This document shows positions 52,040 to 60,236 of a stretch of DNA of 64,000 bases, one piece after another. The first letter of the stretch is position 1. Each line of letters opens with the position of its first letter. Source of the DNA: an uncultured Flavobacteriales bacterium (GTDB lineage: Bacteria > Bacteroidota > Bacteroidia > Flavobacteriales > Schleiferiaceae); the NCBI GenBank assembly GCA_913055685.1, contig CAJXKC010000001.1, forward strand, positions 310,001 through 374,000, written 5' to 3'. The position numbers and the translations under genes were made by a program. The notes under the pieces were generated by a model that saw nothing but the letters and a program-made list of their open reading frames with translations, ran no database searches and had not been told where the DNA came from.

Positions 52040-54280
52040 ATGGAGCTTCTGCACAAGTATAGGTATCATTTTATTCCCCTTATTTTCTTAGGGGCTATTG
52101 GCTTATGGCCCAGTTTTAAACAAGCCTTAGAGGTAGACAATAGCCTGCAGGCCTGGTTTATTAAGGAAGATCCTGCCCTCGAAGCTTATTTCGACTTTCA
52201 AGAGAACTTTGGTAATGACGAGCTGGTCTTTCTAGTTTACGAAAGTCCGCAATCGGCTTTAAGCCTGGAGGACTTCCAATCCCTAAAAAATTTGGAAAAG
52301 GCCTTGGAAAGCCATCCAGATGTAGCAGATGTTATTTCACCCTTTGACCTTCGTCTGGCACCGCAGTCCATTTTTCAAAACCAAGGGCCCATTTGGTTAA
52401 AAATGGACGGACAGGAACGAGAAGAGATCCAAAAAAATATTGATGCCGAACCCTTTTACAAAGACCAATTTTTTGACTCGAATACCAAAGCCTTAAAATT
52501 CTTGATTCGTTTAGCGCTGCCGCCCGATTTCGAGGAACGGCGAGCCGAAATTTTACAGGACATTTACGCTATTAGCGATGATTATATAGATGCCGACCAA
52601 GCTTATTTTGGAGGTTTGGCAGTTATCTACGAAGCAATGAATAGTCTTAGTAAAAAAGACTTTTCGCGCTTTCTGGGTATAGGATACTTATTAATGTTTG
52701 TGCTAATCGGCCTTATATATCGATCTTGGCAGTACATAGTATACGCCTTGGCCACCATAGGTCTGGCTACTTATTTCACTTTAGGAATTTATGGTAGCAT
52801 GGGGCATCGGCTCAATTTATTGAGCACCCTTATTCCGGCCATAATCATTTTGCTATCGGTTATGGATGTAATGCACATCTTAAATGAACGCAGTAAGGAG
52901 AAGCGGGGAACTGACTTAAAAACCGCGGCGATAGCAAGTTTAAAAAGTATCTGGAAGCCTTGCCTCTTTACTAGTTTAAGCACTATGGCTGGTTTTTTAT
53001 CTCTGAGTATAAGTCCGGTTTTAATCTTAGCCAATTTTGGCATTTATGCAGCCATTGGTATCGGCTTCGGTTTAATTTTTTCATTTTGGTTAGGACTCAT
53101 AATTCTCCCCAGATTACATCCCAAAAAGAGTGCTTTTGTAGCGTCCCAAACCTTGGTAAAGCTGCAGGATTGGGTAATTAAAAAGCAAGCTTTAGTGTTA
53201 AGTTTATTCGCCCTAATCCTAATTTGGGCAGCATGGCAAATCCCAAGTTTAGTAGTAGACACCAATAGCATTGCCTATTTGCCTGAAGAGCATCCAGTGC
53301 GAAGCGATTCAAAAAAGATCGAACAGTTAATGGGCCCTTATATGCCTCTCGACTTTAGCTTGGAATGTGCAGATGGCTATACCACTCAAAGTCCTGAAAT
53401 CTTGAAAGCACTTTTTCGCATTGATTCTGCAGCAGAGCAAATGCCTAGAGTAGGAAAAATGCAAGGCTACCATGAGCTTTTTAGAGCCGCATTACAAGAT
53501 CGTTACGGCAAAAACTGGCGGAGAGGACTAGAGAAAGAATCCCTCCTGGCTAAAATTGCTAGCACAGCAGAACGCAGTGCTCCAGAGTGGGTACGCAATT
53601 TCAATCGCCCCGACTACCAAATGGGTCGATTCGTCTTAAGCGGGGAATTAGTTTCAGCGGCAAAACTCAATGCAATAATTGCAGAAATGGACAGCTTAGC
53701 CAGTCATCATCTTGGTGACATGGCTAAGGTTAAAGTTAGCGGCTACCAAAGTCTCTACGGCAAAATTGTAAATTATGTAACTCGTAGTCAGGTTAGAAGC
53801 TTAGGTTTAGCCACCCTATTGGTTTTTCTGCTTTTGTGGTTATTCTTAAAGGACTTGCGTTTAAGCCTAATTTCCCTTTTACCTAATTTCTTTCCGGTGA
53901 TTATTCTCTTGGCTAGCATGTCCGCTTTAGGAATTGAGCTCGATACTGCAACCGCTAGTATCGCTAGCATTGTTTTAAGTTTCTCGATAGACGATACCAT
54001 GCATTTTATTTGGCGCTACCGTAGTTTAAAGCATAGGGGACTAAGTTTAAATGAAGCGCGCCGCGAGACTATTGGTCACGTTGGAAAGGCCATCCTTTTT
54101 ACCTCCTTGGTACTTTTTGTAGGCTATAGCCTTATGTTGTTCGGTGAATTAAAAACCGTGATCTACTTCGGTTCACTTACGGCGCTGTCGATTGTGGCGG
54201 CTCTGCTTAGTCAGTTTTTCCTTTTTCCCATCCTTTTGAAAAACTATGACCGCCCAATAAAGGAAGTACGAAACGACTGA
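52040..54280 (+). CDS. MMPL/RND-superfamily transporter
   Basis: A 746-residue membrane protein with helix layout 1+5+1+5. TM1 is near residue 12. A periplasmic domain (~35-205) follows, then five helices (~210-355), a second periplasmic domain (~400-575) and five helices (~585-735). The conserved LSFSIDDTMHFIWRYRSL block lies near residue 648. Related to, but clearly diverged from, the exporter at 27315. Probably cotranscribed with the aldehyde dehydrogenase. Its last 74 bases overlap the convergent gene on the minus strand. Confidence 0.85.
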   Translation: MELLHKYRYHFIPLIFLGAIGLWPSFKQALEVDNSLQAWFIKEDPALEAYFDFQENFGNDELVFLVYESPQSALSLEDFQSLKNLEKALESHPDVADVISPFDLRLAPQSIFQNQGPIWLKMDGQEREEIQKNIDAEPFYKDQFFDSNTKALKFLIRLALPPDFEERRAEILQDIYAISDDYIDADQAYFGGLAVIYEAMNSLSKKDFSRFLGIGYLLMFVLIGLIYRSWQYIVYALATIGLATYFTLGIYGSMGHRLNLLSTLIPAIIILLSVMDVMHILNERSKEKRGTDLKTAAIASLKSIWKPCLFTSLSTMAGFLSLSISPVLILANFGIYAAIGIGFGLIFSFWLGLIILPRLHPKKSAFVASQTLVKLQDWVIKKQALVLSLFALILIWAAWQIPSLVVDTNSIAYLPEEHPVRSDSKKIEQLMGPYMPLDFSLECADGYTTQSPEILKALFRIDSAAEQMPRVGKMQGYHELFRAALQDRYGKNWRRGLEKESLLAKIASTAERSAPEWVRNFNRPDYQMGRFVLSGELVSAAKLNAIIAEMDSLASHHLGDMAKVKVSGYQSLYGKIVNYVTRSQVRSLGLATLLVFLLLWLFLKDLRLSLISLLPNFFPVIILLASMSALGIELDTATASIASIVLSFSIDDTMHFIWRYRSLKHRGLSLNEARRETIGHVGKAILFTSLVLFVGYSLMLFGELKTVIYFGSLTALSIVAALLSQFFLFPILLKNYDRPIKEVRND

Positions 54281-54512
54281 TCGTCATAAGCATTAGTGAT
54301 CGCAGTAAGCTGTATAAGCCGTGACCACCTTTTAGCTTTTTGCCTTTGGTGAAGAACTTGCTAAATACCGATAGGGCGTGACCACCCAGCCAGGAAACTC
54401 CGTCAATCCCGAAAGGTAATTTCCCCCTTAATGGATCTAAACTTTTGGCCAGAACCTCCTTTTTAACTTCCAGAAGTTCAATATCCTTATTTAGTTTCTC
54501 CCTCTGGTTCAT
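54207..54512 (-). CDS. Small unknown protein ending the Dps/YtxH operon
   Basis: A 101-residue protein with an N-terminal helix (REKLNKDIELLEVKKEVLAKSL) and a Gly/Leu-rich hydrophobic C-terminal half (LLRSLMLMTISRFVLPLLGG). It overlaps the upstream holin-like gene by 26 bases, and its 3' part overlaps the MMPL gene by 74 bases, tail to tail. I recognise no family. Confidence 0.6.
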   Translation of the reverse strand: MNQREKLNKDIELLEVKKEVLAKSLDPLRGKLPFGIDGVSWLGGHALSVFSKFFTKGKKLKGGHGLYSLLRSLMLMTISRFVLPLLGGHSFSKGWEKGKTD

Positions 54513-54870
54513 GCTCCTTATTTGGTTCTAAACTTTCGCGTAGCGCTTTAATCATTAAATTTTGGAAAGGCCCTATTAACAATGCTCGACGGAAGCGAAC
54601 AAAGATTCCGAACAAGAGAATAAAGGATAAAAAGGCCAAGCCAAATCCATAGACGGTCGAGTTGAGCAAGTCGGAAATAAAGAAGCCTAACCACAATCCG
54701 CCTAGAATGAGGGTTATATTAAAAAAGACTAAGAAAAAAATAAGCGCGTAGGCCCTCGCCACGATTGACGAAACCGCTCGAACTGATTTTAATTTCACCA
54801 GCTCCAGTTCGGTGTGGAAATAGGCCTTTACTTGCTCTATCCAAGCTTTAAACTCATCCCAAATTTTCAT
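54487..54870 (-). CDS. Phage-holin-family (DUF1469/Actinobacterial holin-X) membrane protein
   Basis: A 127-residue protein: amphipathic N-terminal helix (WIEQVKAYFHTELELVKLKSV), two TM helices (YALIFFLVFFNITLILGGLWLGF and VYGFGLAFLSFILLFGIF), and a charged C-tail. This is the layout of the DUF1469 holin-like family, found in stress operons and unrelated to lysis. Overlaps the YtxH gene by 17 bases. Confidence 0.8.
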   Translation of the reverse strand: MKIWDEFKAWIEQVKAYFHTELELVKLKSVRAVSSIVARAYALIFFLVFFNITLILGGLWLGFFISDLLNSTVYGFGLAFLSFILLFGIFVRFRRALLIGPFQNLMIKALRESLEPNKEHEPEGETK

Positions 54871-55117
54871 CTTGTGGCTTATTTACCCGTTCCAGCTCTG
54901 ATTTTAGGCTGTGTAAAAACTCATCCTTTAGGTCGTCTAAAATTCGACCAATACCCTCTCCAAGGTCTTTCAGATCATCCTTTACATCGTCTGCCTTATC
55001 ACCGATCTGTTCGCGTGTTTCTTCACCACTTTGGGGTGCCAAAAGTAGTCCGGCGGCAAAACCGAGGGCGGCCCCGATTAAGGTACCTACAATCACTTTT
55101 TGATTGGAATCACTCAT
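54854..55117 (-). CDS. YtxH-domain stress protein
   Basis: An 87-residue protein with one N-terminal glycine-rich helix (GTLIGAALGFAAGLLLAP) followed by the typical PQSGEETREQI and a long charged coil (DKADDVKDDLKDLGEG). ATG 55117 (MSDSNQKV) is chosen; the open frame to 55186 runs into the upstream gene. YtxH proteins are induced by general stress in several bacteria. Confidence 0.82.
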   Translation of the reverse strand: MSDSNQKVIVGTLIGAALGFAAGLLLAPQSGEETREQIGDKADDVKDDLKDLGEGIGRILDDLKDEFLHSLKSELERVNKPQDENLG

Positions 55118-55145
55118 CGCTAATTTTATATGAAGGTACGCTTTA

Positions 55146-55508
55146 CTATTGAAACATTTGCTGATGTTCATCAGCTTGATCCACATTGGCTACGAAGTCC
55201 ATTACCGCCTCTTGATAAGGCGATTTGAAGAAATACTCCAAAAGAAACTTCTCACCATCATCGGATCTAAGTCCTAATAAAACTTTGGGCACAAACTCTC
55301 CTTCATTTGGACTTAAATAGGAGTCTTGTGAAAAGAACCGATGTACTTCTGCAATTTCCAATTCCTGTGGACGGTAAGCTTGTCCATTGTAAACGGCACG
55401 GTTAGGACCTAAAACAGTGATGGCTTCTTGGAAGCCATCACTTTTCATTTTATCCTTTGCCTTAGTCCATTTAGAATAAGGGTCAGTATTTGGGTTAGTA
55501 CGTTTCAT
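55146..55508 (-). CDS. Conserved hypothetical protein after dps
   Basis: A 120-residue soluble mixed alpha/beta protein (DGFQEAITVLGPNRAVYNGQAY, FVPKVLLGLRSDDGEKFLLEYFF). Its ATG overlaps the dps stop by one base (TAATG), indicating coupled translation. No family recognised. Confidence 0.65.
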   Translation of the reverse strand: MKRTNPNTDPYSKWTKAKDKMKSDGFQEAITVLGPNRAVYNGQAYRPQELEIAEVHRFFSQDSYLSPNEGEFVPKVLLGLRSDDGEKFLLEYFFKSPYQEAVMDFVANVDQADEHQQMFQ

Positions 55509-56017
55509 TACGAGGCATTAAAGCTACGTAACATCCAAGCGGCTTTTTCGTGCACGTTTAGACGTTCGGTTAGCAAGTCGACACTCACTTCATCTCCAGC
55601 TTCATCGGCCATGTCTAATGCTTTTCGCATGTTGCGAATTAAATTTTCGTGCGAATTTGTTAAGTCAGCTGCCATCTCCAAGGCTGAGATGTCCATCTTA
55701 GCTTCCTCGATATTACTTAATTGCGAGTATGCTCTAAAAGTACCTGGCGCATCATAACCTAAAGCGCGAATGCGTTCCGCGATTTCATCAATAGCTTCGA
55801 ACATATCATCGTACTGCGATTCGGTTAAATCATGCATGCTTTTAAATAGCTGCCCTTTCACATTCCAATGATAGTTGTGAGTCTTTAACATCAATAGATA
55901 ATGGTCCGCCAAGATTACATTTAGATGCTCAACCACCGAGGCGCGAGCATCCTCGCTTAGACCGGTATTTAAACTATTAGTACTTTGAGTTGAAAGATCT
56001 AAATCTTGTGTGGACAT
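55508..56017 (-). CDS. dps: Dps-family DNA-binding/ferritin-like protein
   Basis: A 169-residue Dps with the ferroxidase residues visible in THNYHWNVKGQLFKSMHDL and YDDMFEAIDEIAERIR. It forms dodecamers that oxidise and store iron and protect DNA during starvation or peroxide stress. The N-terminal ~20 residues are polar (Ser/Thr/Asn/Asp) and lack the Lys cluster used by E. coli Dps for DNA binding. First gene of a five-gene minus-strand unit (dps, unknown, ytxH, holin-like, unknown). Confidence 0.93.
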   Translation of the reverse strand: MSTQDLDLSTQSTNSLNTGLSEDARASVVEHLNVILADHYLLMLKTHNYHWNVKGQLFKSMHDLTESQYDDMFEAIDEIAERIRALGYDAPGTFRAYSQLSNIEEAKMDISALEMAADLTNSHENLIRNMRKALDMADEAGDEVSVDLLTERLNVHEKAAWMLRSFNAS

Positions 56018-56131
56018 ATTGTATTTTTAAATTTTGAGTTCATTATGTTAACGCCACCAAAGCGGTTTTGTTTACGTAATTATTTGATTTTCTGATATAT
56101 AGTATTTATACCTCTCATAGAAACTTTATAT

Positions 56132-56407
56132 ATGCCCACAAAAAGGTTTAAGATAAATGGCCGTGTTCAAGGCGTCTTTTTCCGAAAATTCACCCAAGCC
56201 AAGGCCCAAGACTTAGGCTTAAGAGGAGCCGTTCGAAATCTTAGCGATGGTAGTGTGGAAGCTTGGGCTGAAGGAGATCTAGATAGTTTAAAAGCCTTTG
56301 AGGAGTGGCTTTGGCAAGGATCTCCCCAGAGCCAAGTGAGCGAAGTTGATGTTTATACCAGCGAATCACAAGACTGGACCGACTTTAAAATTATCGCAAG
56401 TGCTTAA
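56132..56407 (+). CDS. acyP: Acylphosphatase
   Basis: A 91-residue alpha/beta sandwich hydrolysing carboxyl-phosphate bonds. The phosphate loop GRVQGVFFRKFTQ with its catalytic Arg is at residues ~8-20; the catalytic Asn lies in GAVRNLSDGSVE (~35). Start MPTKRFKINGRV is standard. It precedes rbfA by 16 bases. Confidence 0.93.
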   Translation: MPTKRFKINGRVQGVFFRKFTQAKAQDLGLRGAVRNLSDGSVEAWAEGDLDSLKAFEEWLWQGSPQSQVSEVDVYTSESQDWTDFKIIASA

Positions 56408-56423
56408 TTCGTAATTTTGACCC

Positions 56424-56783
56424 ATGGAATCGAATAGACTAGAGCGACTGGAGAGTCAGATGCAAAAAGACCTAGCGGAAATTTTTCGTGAATTGGCCCA
56501 AAATCAATTCAGAGGGGTACTCTTTACTATTACTCGCGTGCGGGTGAGTGCCGATTTATCAATTGCTCGGGTAAACCTTAGCCTTTTTCCGGTTAAGGAT
56601 AAGGATACTATCCTAGAGTGGATAAAAGAGCACAGCAAGAGCATTAAAGATTTATTGGTTAAAAAGATGAAAGGCAGTTTGCGCAAAATGCCCGAACTGT
56701 ATTTCTATCTCGACGAATCTTTAGACGCTGAGGCAGAAATAGACCGCATCTTAAAGCAAGGGGGAGATAGCCCTATCAAATAA
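56424..56783 (+). CDS. rbfA: Ribosome-binding factor A
   Basis: A 119-residue KH-fold protein assisting late 30S maturation and cold adaptation. Typical start (ESNRLERLESQMQKDLAEIFRE), central VTRVRVSADLSIARVNLSLF-like strand, and final LRKMPELYFYLDESLDAEAEIDRIL. Its TAA is directly followed by the TTG start of the permease gene, suggesting coupling. Confidence 0.94.
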   Translation: MESNRLERLESQMQKDLAEIFRELAQNQFRGVLFTITRVRVSADLSIARVNLSLFPVKDKDTILEWIKEHSKSIKDLLVKKMKGSLRKMPELYFYLDESLDAEAEIDRILKQGGDSPIK

Positions 56784-57986
56784 TTGAAGATCAGCAGCCA
56801 CATAGCTAAACGCTATTTCTTTTCGAAGAGTAGTAGCAATGCGGTGAATATCATTACCGGAATATCGGTGGCAGGCATCCTGGTTGGAAGTGCGGCTTTA
56901 ATTATTGTTTTAAGTGCCTTCAATGGTCTAGAAAACCTAGTGCGTGGTTTTTACGAGGACTTCGACCCCGACTTGAAAATTGTACCCCACAGTGGGAAAT
57001 TCTTTCAAGAGTCGGCGGTGGACTCTGTCTTAGAGTCCCAAGCGGGCATTATTAGCTATGCCAAGGTTCTGGAAGAAAAAGCCCTTTTCAGCTTTAGAGA
57101 CAAAGAGTTTATTGCCAGCCTAAAGGGAGTAGACCAGCAATACAGCTCGGTTACTAATATTCGTTCAAAGATTCCTTACGGCGAGTATCGTCTCAATGAA
57201 AACTTGGCGGTAAACTCAGCGGTTATTGGTGCTGGGGTAGCCTATTATTTAGGCTTTAGCCGCTCCGATTTTCAGGAACCCATTAACATATTTATCCCCA
57301 AAGAAAGCAGTGGCTTGGGCGATCAAAGTTTTCGCAGTGATCGGCTTTTCCCTTTAGGCTTTTTCTCCGTTCAACCCGAGTTTGACGAGCAATATGTCTT
57401 AAGCAGCTTAGATTTTAGTCGGGAAGTCCTAAACAGACCCCAGGCTTGCAGTGCAGTAGAATTAGCCATCGACTCCTCCTACAATATTGAATCCGTTCAA
57501 GAGAACTTAAAGCGACGTTTGCCAGGCTTTGAAGTATTAAACCGTGAAGAACAACAAGCTAGTTTTCTCAAGGTAATGCGTACCGAAGGCTTATTCACCT
57601 TTCTCATATTTGCCTTAATCTTATCAATCGCCACCTTTACCATTGCCGGGAGCTTAACCATGCTTATGTTCGAAAAGCGCGGCAATTTGCATACGCTTTG
57701 GTCAATGGGCACTTCCATCTCGGAATTACGCAAAGTGATTTTAAAACTGGGTATGATAATAAGTCTAAGTGGTGGAATCGGTGGATTACTAATCGGAGCG
57801 CTGGTAGTAATTGCCCAAGAGCACTTTCAACTAATCTCAGTTGGAGAAGGCTATATTGTAGACGCTTACCCGGTAGCATTGCGCTGGACCGATTTAATGA
57901 TTGTGGCGGTAACCGTACTCGGTTTGGGTTATTTAAGTGCCTGGTTAAGCGCCCGTCGTTTAAACCTTAAACTCTTAAAGTCTTAG
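56784..57986 (+). CDS. LolC/LolE-type ABC transporter permease (FtsX-like)
   Basis: A 400-residue inner-membrane permease with TM1 at ~25-48 (ISVAGILVGSAALIIVLSAF), a MacB-like periplasmic domain (~50-265) and three C-terminal helices (LFTFLIFALILSIATFTIAG, IISLSGGIGGLLIGALVV, LMIVAVTVLGLGYLSAWL). Such proteins extract outer-membrane lipoproteins together with a LolD ATPase, which is not adjacent. Starts with TTG at 56784, immediately after the rbfA stop; KISSHIAKRYFFS is the usual N-terminus. Confidence 0.88.
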   Translation: MKISSHIAKRYFFSKSSSNAVNIITGISVAGILVGSAALIIVLSAFNGLENLVRGFYEDFDPDLKIVPHSGKFFQESAVDSVLESQAGIISYAKVLEEKALFSFRDKEFIASLKGVDQQYSSVTNIRSKIPYGEYRLNENLAVNSAVIGAGVAYYLGFSRSDFQEPINIFIPKESSGLGDQSFRSDRLFPLGFFSVQPEFDEQYVLSSLDFSREVLNRPQACSAVELAIDSSYNIESVQENLKRRLPGFEVLNREEQQASFLKVMRTEGLFTFLIFALILSIATFTIAGSLTMLMFEKRGNLHTLWSMGTSISELRKVILKLGMIISLSGGIGGLLIGALVVIAQEHFQLISVGEGYIVDAYPVALRWTDLMIVAVTVLGLGYLSAWLSARRLNLKLLKS

Positions 57987-57991
57987 AAGTC

Positions 57992-58993
57992 TTAATAAGG
58001 CAGAAGCATTTCTGTTTCCGCAAATTGGCTTTCAATTTCTTTCAGGGTGGCGTATACCTCCTTGGGGTCATCGGCCGTAACTAAGCGGGTGCGGTATTCT
58101 TTAAAATTAGGAATGCCCTTAAAATAATTGGTATAATGCCTGCGGGTTTCATTAATCCCTAGGCGTTCTCCTTTCCAGTCGAGAGCCATTTCGAAATGAC
58201 GGCGACAAGCCTCTACTCGTTCCACCAAACTTGGAGCCTCCAACAATTCACCAGTTTTGAAGTAATGCTTTATTTCTCGGAAAATCCAAGGGTAACCAAT
58301 CGAGGCCCGGCCAATCATTAGACCATCTACTCCATATTTATTGCGATAGTCCAAAGCCCTTTGTGGGCTATCGATGTCACCGTTACCAAAAACCGGAATT
58401 TTCATGCGAGGATTGTTTTTTACCTCAGCAATGAGCGACCAGTCGGCCTCGCCCTTATACATCTGTTTTCGAGTACGGCCATGAATCGAAATAGCTTGTA
58501 TGCCCACGTCTTGTAGTCGCTCGGCCACTTCTACAATATACTTGGTGTTATCATCCCAGCCCAAGCGGGTTTTAACGGTAACCGGCTTATCTACCGCCTC
58601 CACAATTTCCTTGGTCATGGCCACCATTTTAGGTATATCCAGCAAAATTCCTGCGCCGGCACCTTTACAGGCCACTTTCTTTACCGGGCAACCGTAGTTG
58701 ATATCGACTATATCGGGATTGGCCTCGGCGGTAATTGCTGCTGCTTCTCGCATGGAGCTAATTTCATCGCCAAATATTTGAATACCTAAGGGCCTTTCGT
58801 ACTCAAAGAAGTCCAGTTTCTGCACACTTTTAGCGGCATCGCGAATTAATCCCTCCGAAGAAATAAACTCCGTATACATCACATCCGCCCCATTTTCCTT
58901 GCATAATGCACGGAAGGGAGGGTCACTCACATCTTCCATGGGCGCAAGCAATAGGGGGAATTCTCCAACTTCTACATCTCCAATTTTTACCAC
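57992..58993 (-). CDS. dusB: tRNA-dihydrouridine synthase B
   Basis: A 333-residue FMN enzyme reducing uridines in the tRNA D-loop. Seen: LLLAPMEDVSDPPFRALC, VDINYGCPVKKVACKGAGAGIL with the catalytic Cys, KTRLGWDD, SIHGRTRKQMYKG, GNGDIDSPQRAL and GRASIGYPWIF. The GTG at 58993 (VVKIGDVEVGEFP) is preferred to the TTG at 59011, because homologues begin here and a TAATTTTG promoter lies at 59017-59024. Confidence 0.94.
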   Translation of the reverse strand: MVKIGDVEVGEFPLLLAPMEDVSDPPFRALCKENGADVMYTEFISSEGLIRDAAKSVQKLDFFEYERPLGIQIFGDEISSMREAAAITAEANPDIVDINYGCPVKKVACKGAGAGILLDIPKMVAMTKEIVEAVDKPVTVKTRLGWDDNTKYIVEVAERLQDVGIQAISIHGRTRKQMYKGEADWSLIAEVKNNPRMKIPVFGNGDIDSPQRALDYRNKYGVDGLMIGRASIGYPWIFREIKHYFKTGELLEAPSLVERVEACRRHFEMALDWKGERLGINETRRHYTNYFKGIPNFKEYRTRLVTADDPKEVYATLKEIESQFAETEMLLPY

Positions 58994-59016
58994 CTTCGAG
59001 GAATTTATCAATTTTG

Positions 59017-59024
59017 CAAAATTA
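59017..59024 (-). promoter_or_regulatory. -7 element TAATTTTG for dusB
   Basis: Perfect consensus on the minus strand, 23 bases before the GTG at 58993. Confidence 0.55.
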
Positions 59025-59041
59025 CAAAAAGCACAATTGCT

Positions 59042-59953
59042 ATGATTAAAGGCCTTTTTGCCGATAAGAGTTTATTCCAACAACTCCTCTTACTGTTCTT
59101 CCTGGCCTTTATGGGTACCTTGTTCTTTACCGCTATTGGTTTGGCGATTGCGGCAGGCATTTATGATATTTCCACCGAGGAGGCCTTTTCCATTATCAGC
59201 AATTTAAACAGCTCTGCTGGTCGTGAGTCTTTTAAAATAATCCAAGGCTTTTCTACTATCGGTACTTTTTTGGTGCCCGCAATTTTAGGCGCCCATCTAC
59301 TCAGTCATCAGCCTGAGCGCTTTATGGGCCTAGACCGGTTTCCACAGCCTGCCTATTTATTTATTATCCTGCTTATTCTAGCCGGTTATGGTTTAGGTGC
59401 TGCCAGTGATGTATTGTATCGCATCAGCGAAAGCTTTCCCTGGCCCGATGATTTAATTGCCAGCTTTGAAAGTAGTCAGCAGATTATGACCGAGCAATAT
59501 CAGGCCCTCTTGCAAATGGCCAATCCTGTAGAATTTATGCAAGTCTTTTTATTGATGGCCATTTTACCGGCCGTTGGAGAAGAAGCCCTTTTTCGGGGAA
59601 CTTTACAGCCCCTCTTGCAACGCTATATGTCGCCTCACCTGGCAATATGGCTAACTGCCTTTATGTTCGCACTTCTACATTTACAATACCTTTCCTTCCT
59701 GTCTATCTTCGTTTTAGGAGCGGTTTTGGGCTATTTGCGCTACTGGACCAATAGTATTTGGCTGCCCACTTTATTGCATCTGGTTAATAATGGCGCCATA
59801 GTAATTGCGGTGTACTTTTTAGACATGGATTATGCCGAAAACCTCAGTGGTACCGAGAGTTTAAGCTGGATCGAAAGTACGGTGCTTATAGCCATTAGTG
59901 CGGTTTGCCTACTTATTATGGAGCGCATCAGCCGCAAGGCTCGATTGGATTAG
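59042..59953 (+). CDS. CPBP-family intramembrane glutamic endopeptidase
   Basis: A 303-residue multi-helix membrane protein of the Abi/CaaX-protease (CPBP) family. Motif 1 EEALFRG (with EExxxR) lies near residue 180, motif 2 (FALLHLQY) near 210, and the HLVNNG motif near 248. Around seven or eight helices. Substrates are unknown. Divergent from dusB. Confidence 0.88.
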   Translation: MIKGLFADKSLFQQLLLLFFLAFMGTLFFTAIGLAIAAGIYDISTEEAFSIISNLNSSAGRESFKIIQGFSTIGTFLVPAILGAHLLSHQPERFMGLDRFPQPAYLFIILLILAGYGLGAASDVLYRISESFPWPDDLIASFESSQQIMTEQYQALLQMANPVEFMQVFLLMAILPAVGEEALFRGTLQPLLQRYMSPHLAIWLTAFMFALLHLQYLSFLSIFVLGAVLGYLRYWTNSIWLPTLLHLVNNGAIVIAVYFLDMDYAENLSGTESLSWIESTVLIAISAVCLLIMERISRKARLD

Positions 59954-60002
59954 TTCTAAATAATGCTCTAATTGCCAAGCTTTAGGCTCATTTCCAATTA
60001 GC

Positions 60003-60014
60003 TGACAAATATCA
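60003..60014. promoter_or_regulatory. FNR/CRP-type box TGACAAATATCA ahead of the cco operon
   Basis: TGAC-AAAT-ATCA. Centre is 33 bp from the -7 element TATTTTTG at 60038-60045, i.e. about -40 from the expected start, matching the boxes at 44134, 47364 and 48113. Confidence 0.65.
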
Positions 60015-60037
60015 TTTTCTAGGCCTAGGGCTCCCGA

Positions 60038-60045
60038 TATTTTTG
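60038..60045 (+). promoter_or_regulatory. -7 element TATTTTTG for cco operon
   Basis: Perfect consensus, 24 bases before the ccoS ATG at 60070. Confidence 0.6.
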
Positions 60046-60069
60046 GTTTACCAATTATAAAGGGATTTT

Positions 60070-60234
60070 ATGTCGGCAATTTATATTCTTATCTCCATTA
60101 GTTTCCTTGTTGCTATTGGCTTTTTGGTTGCTTTTATCTGGAGCATCAAAAATGGCCAATACGAGGACGACTATTCTCCGAGTGTTCGAATGTTAAAGGA
60201 CGGCACCAAATCAAAGCACAGACCTAAATTTTAA
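60070..60234 (+). CDS. ccoS: Cbb3-type oxidase assembly protein CcoS
   Basis: A 54-residue single-TM protein (MSAIYILISISFLVAIGF, then VAFIWSIKNGQYEDDYSPS). The W-x-x-K-N/S-GQYED(D) block right after the helix is the CcoS hallmark. CcoS is needed to insert heme and copper into cbb3 oxidase. First gene of the operon; ccoN starts 2 bases after its stop. Confidence 0.93.
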   Translation: MSAIYILISISFLVAIGFLVAFIWSIKNGQYEDDYSPSVRMLKDGTKSKHRPKF

Positions 60235-60236
60235 CT

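Noticed and set aside
27315-54280. The two MMPL/RND genes considered as duplicates or a repeat
   Set aside because: They share fold and a few motifs but are clearly diverged and in unrelated neighbourhoods.
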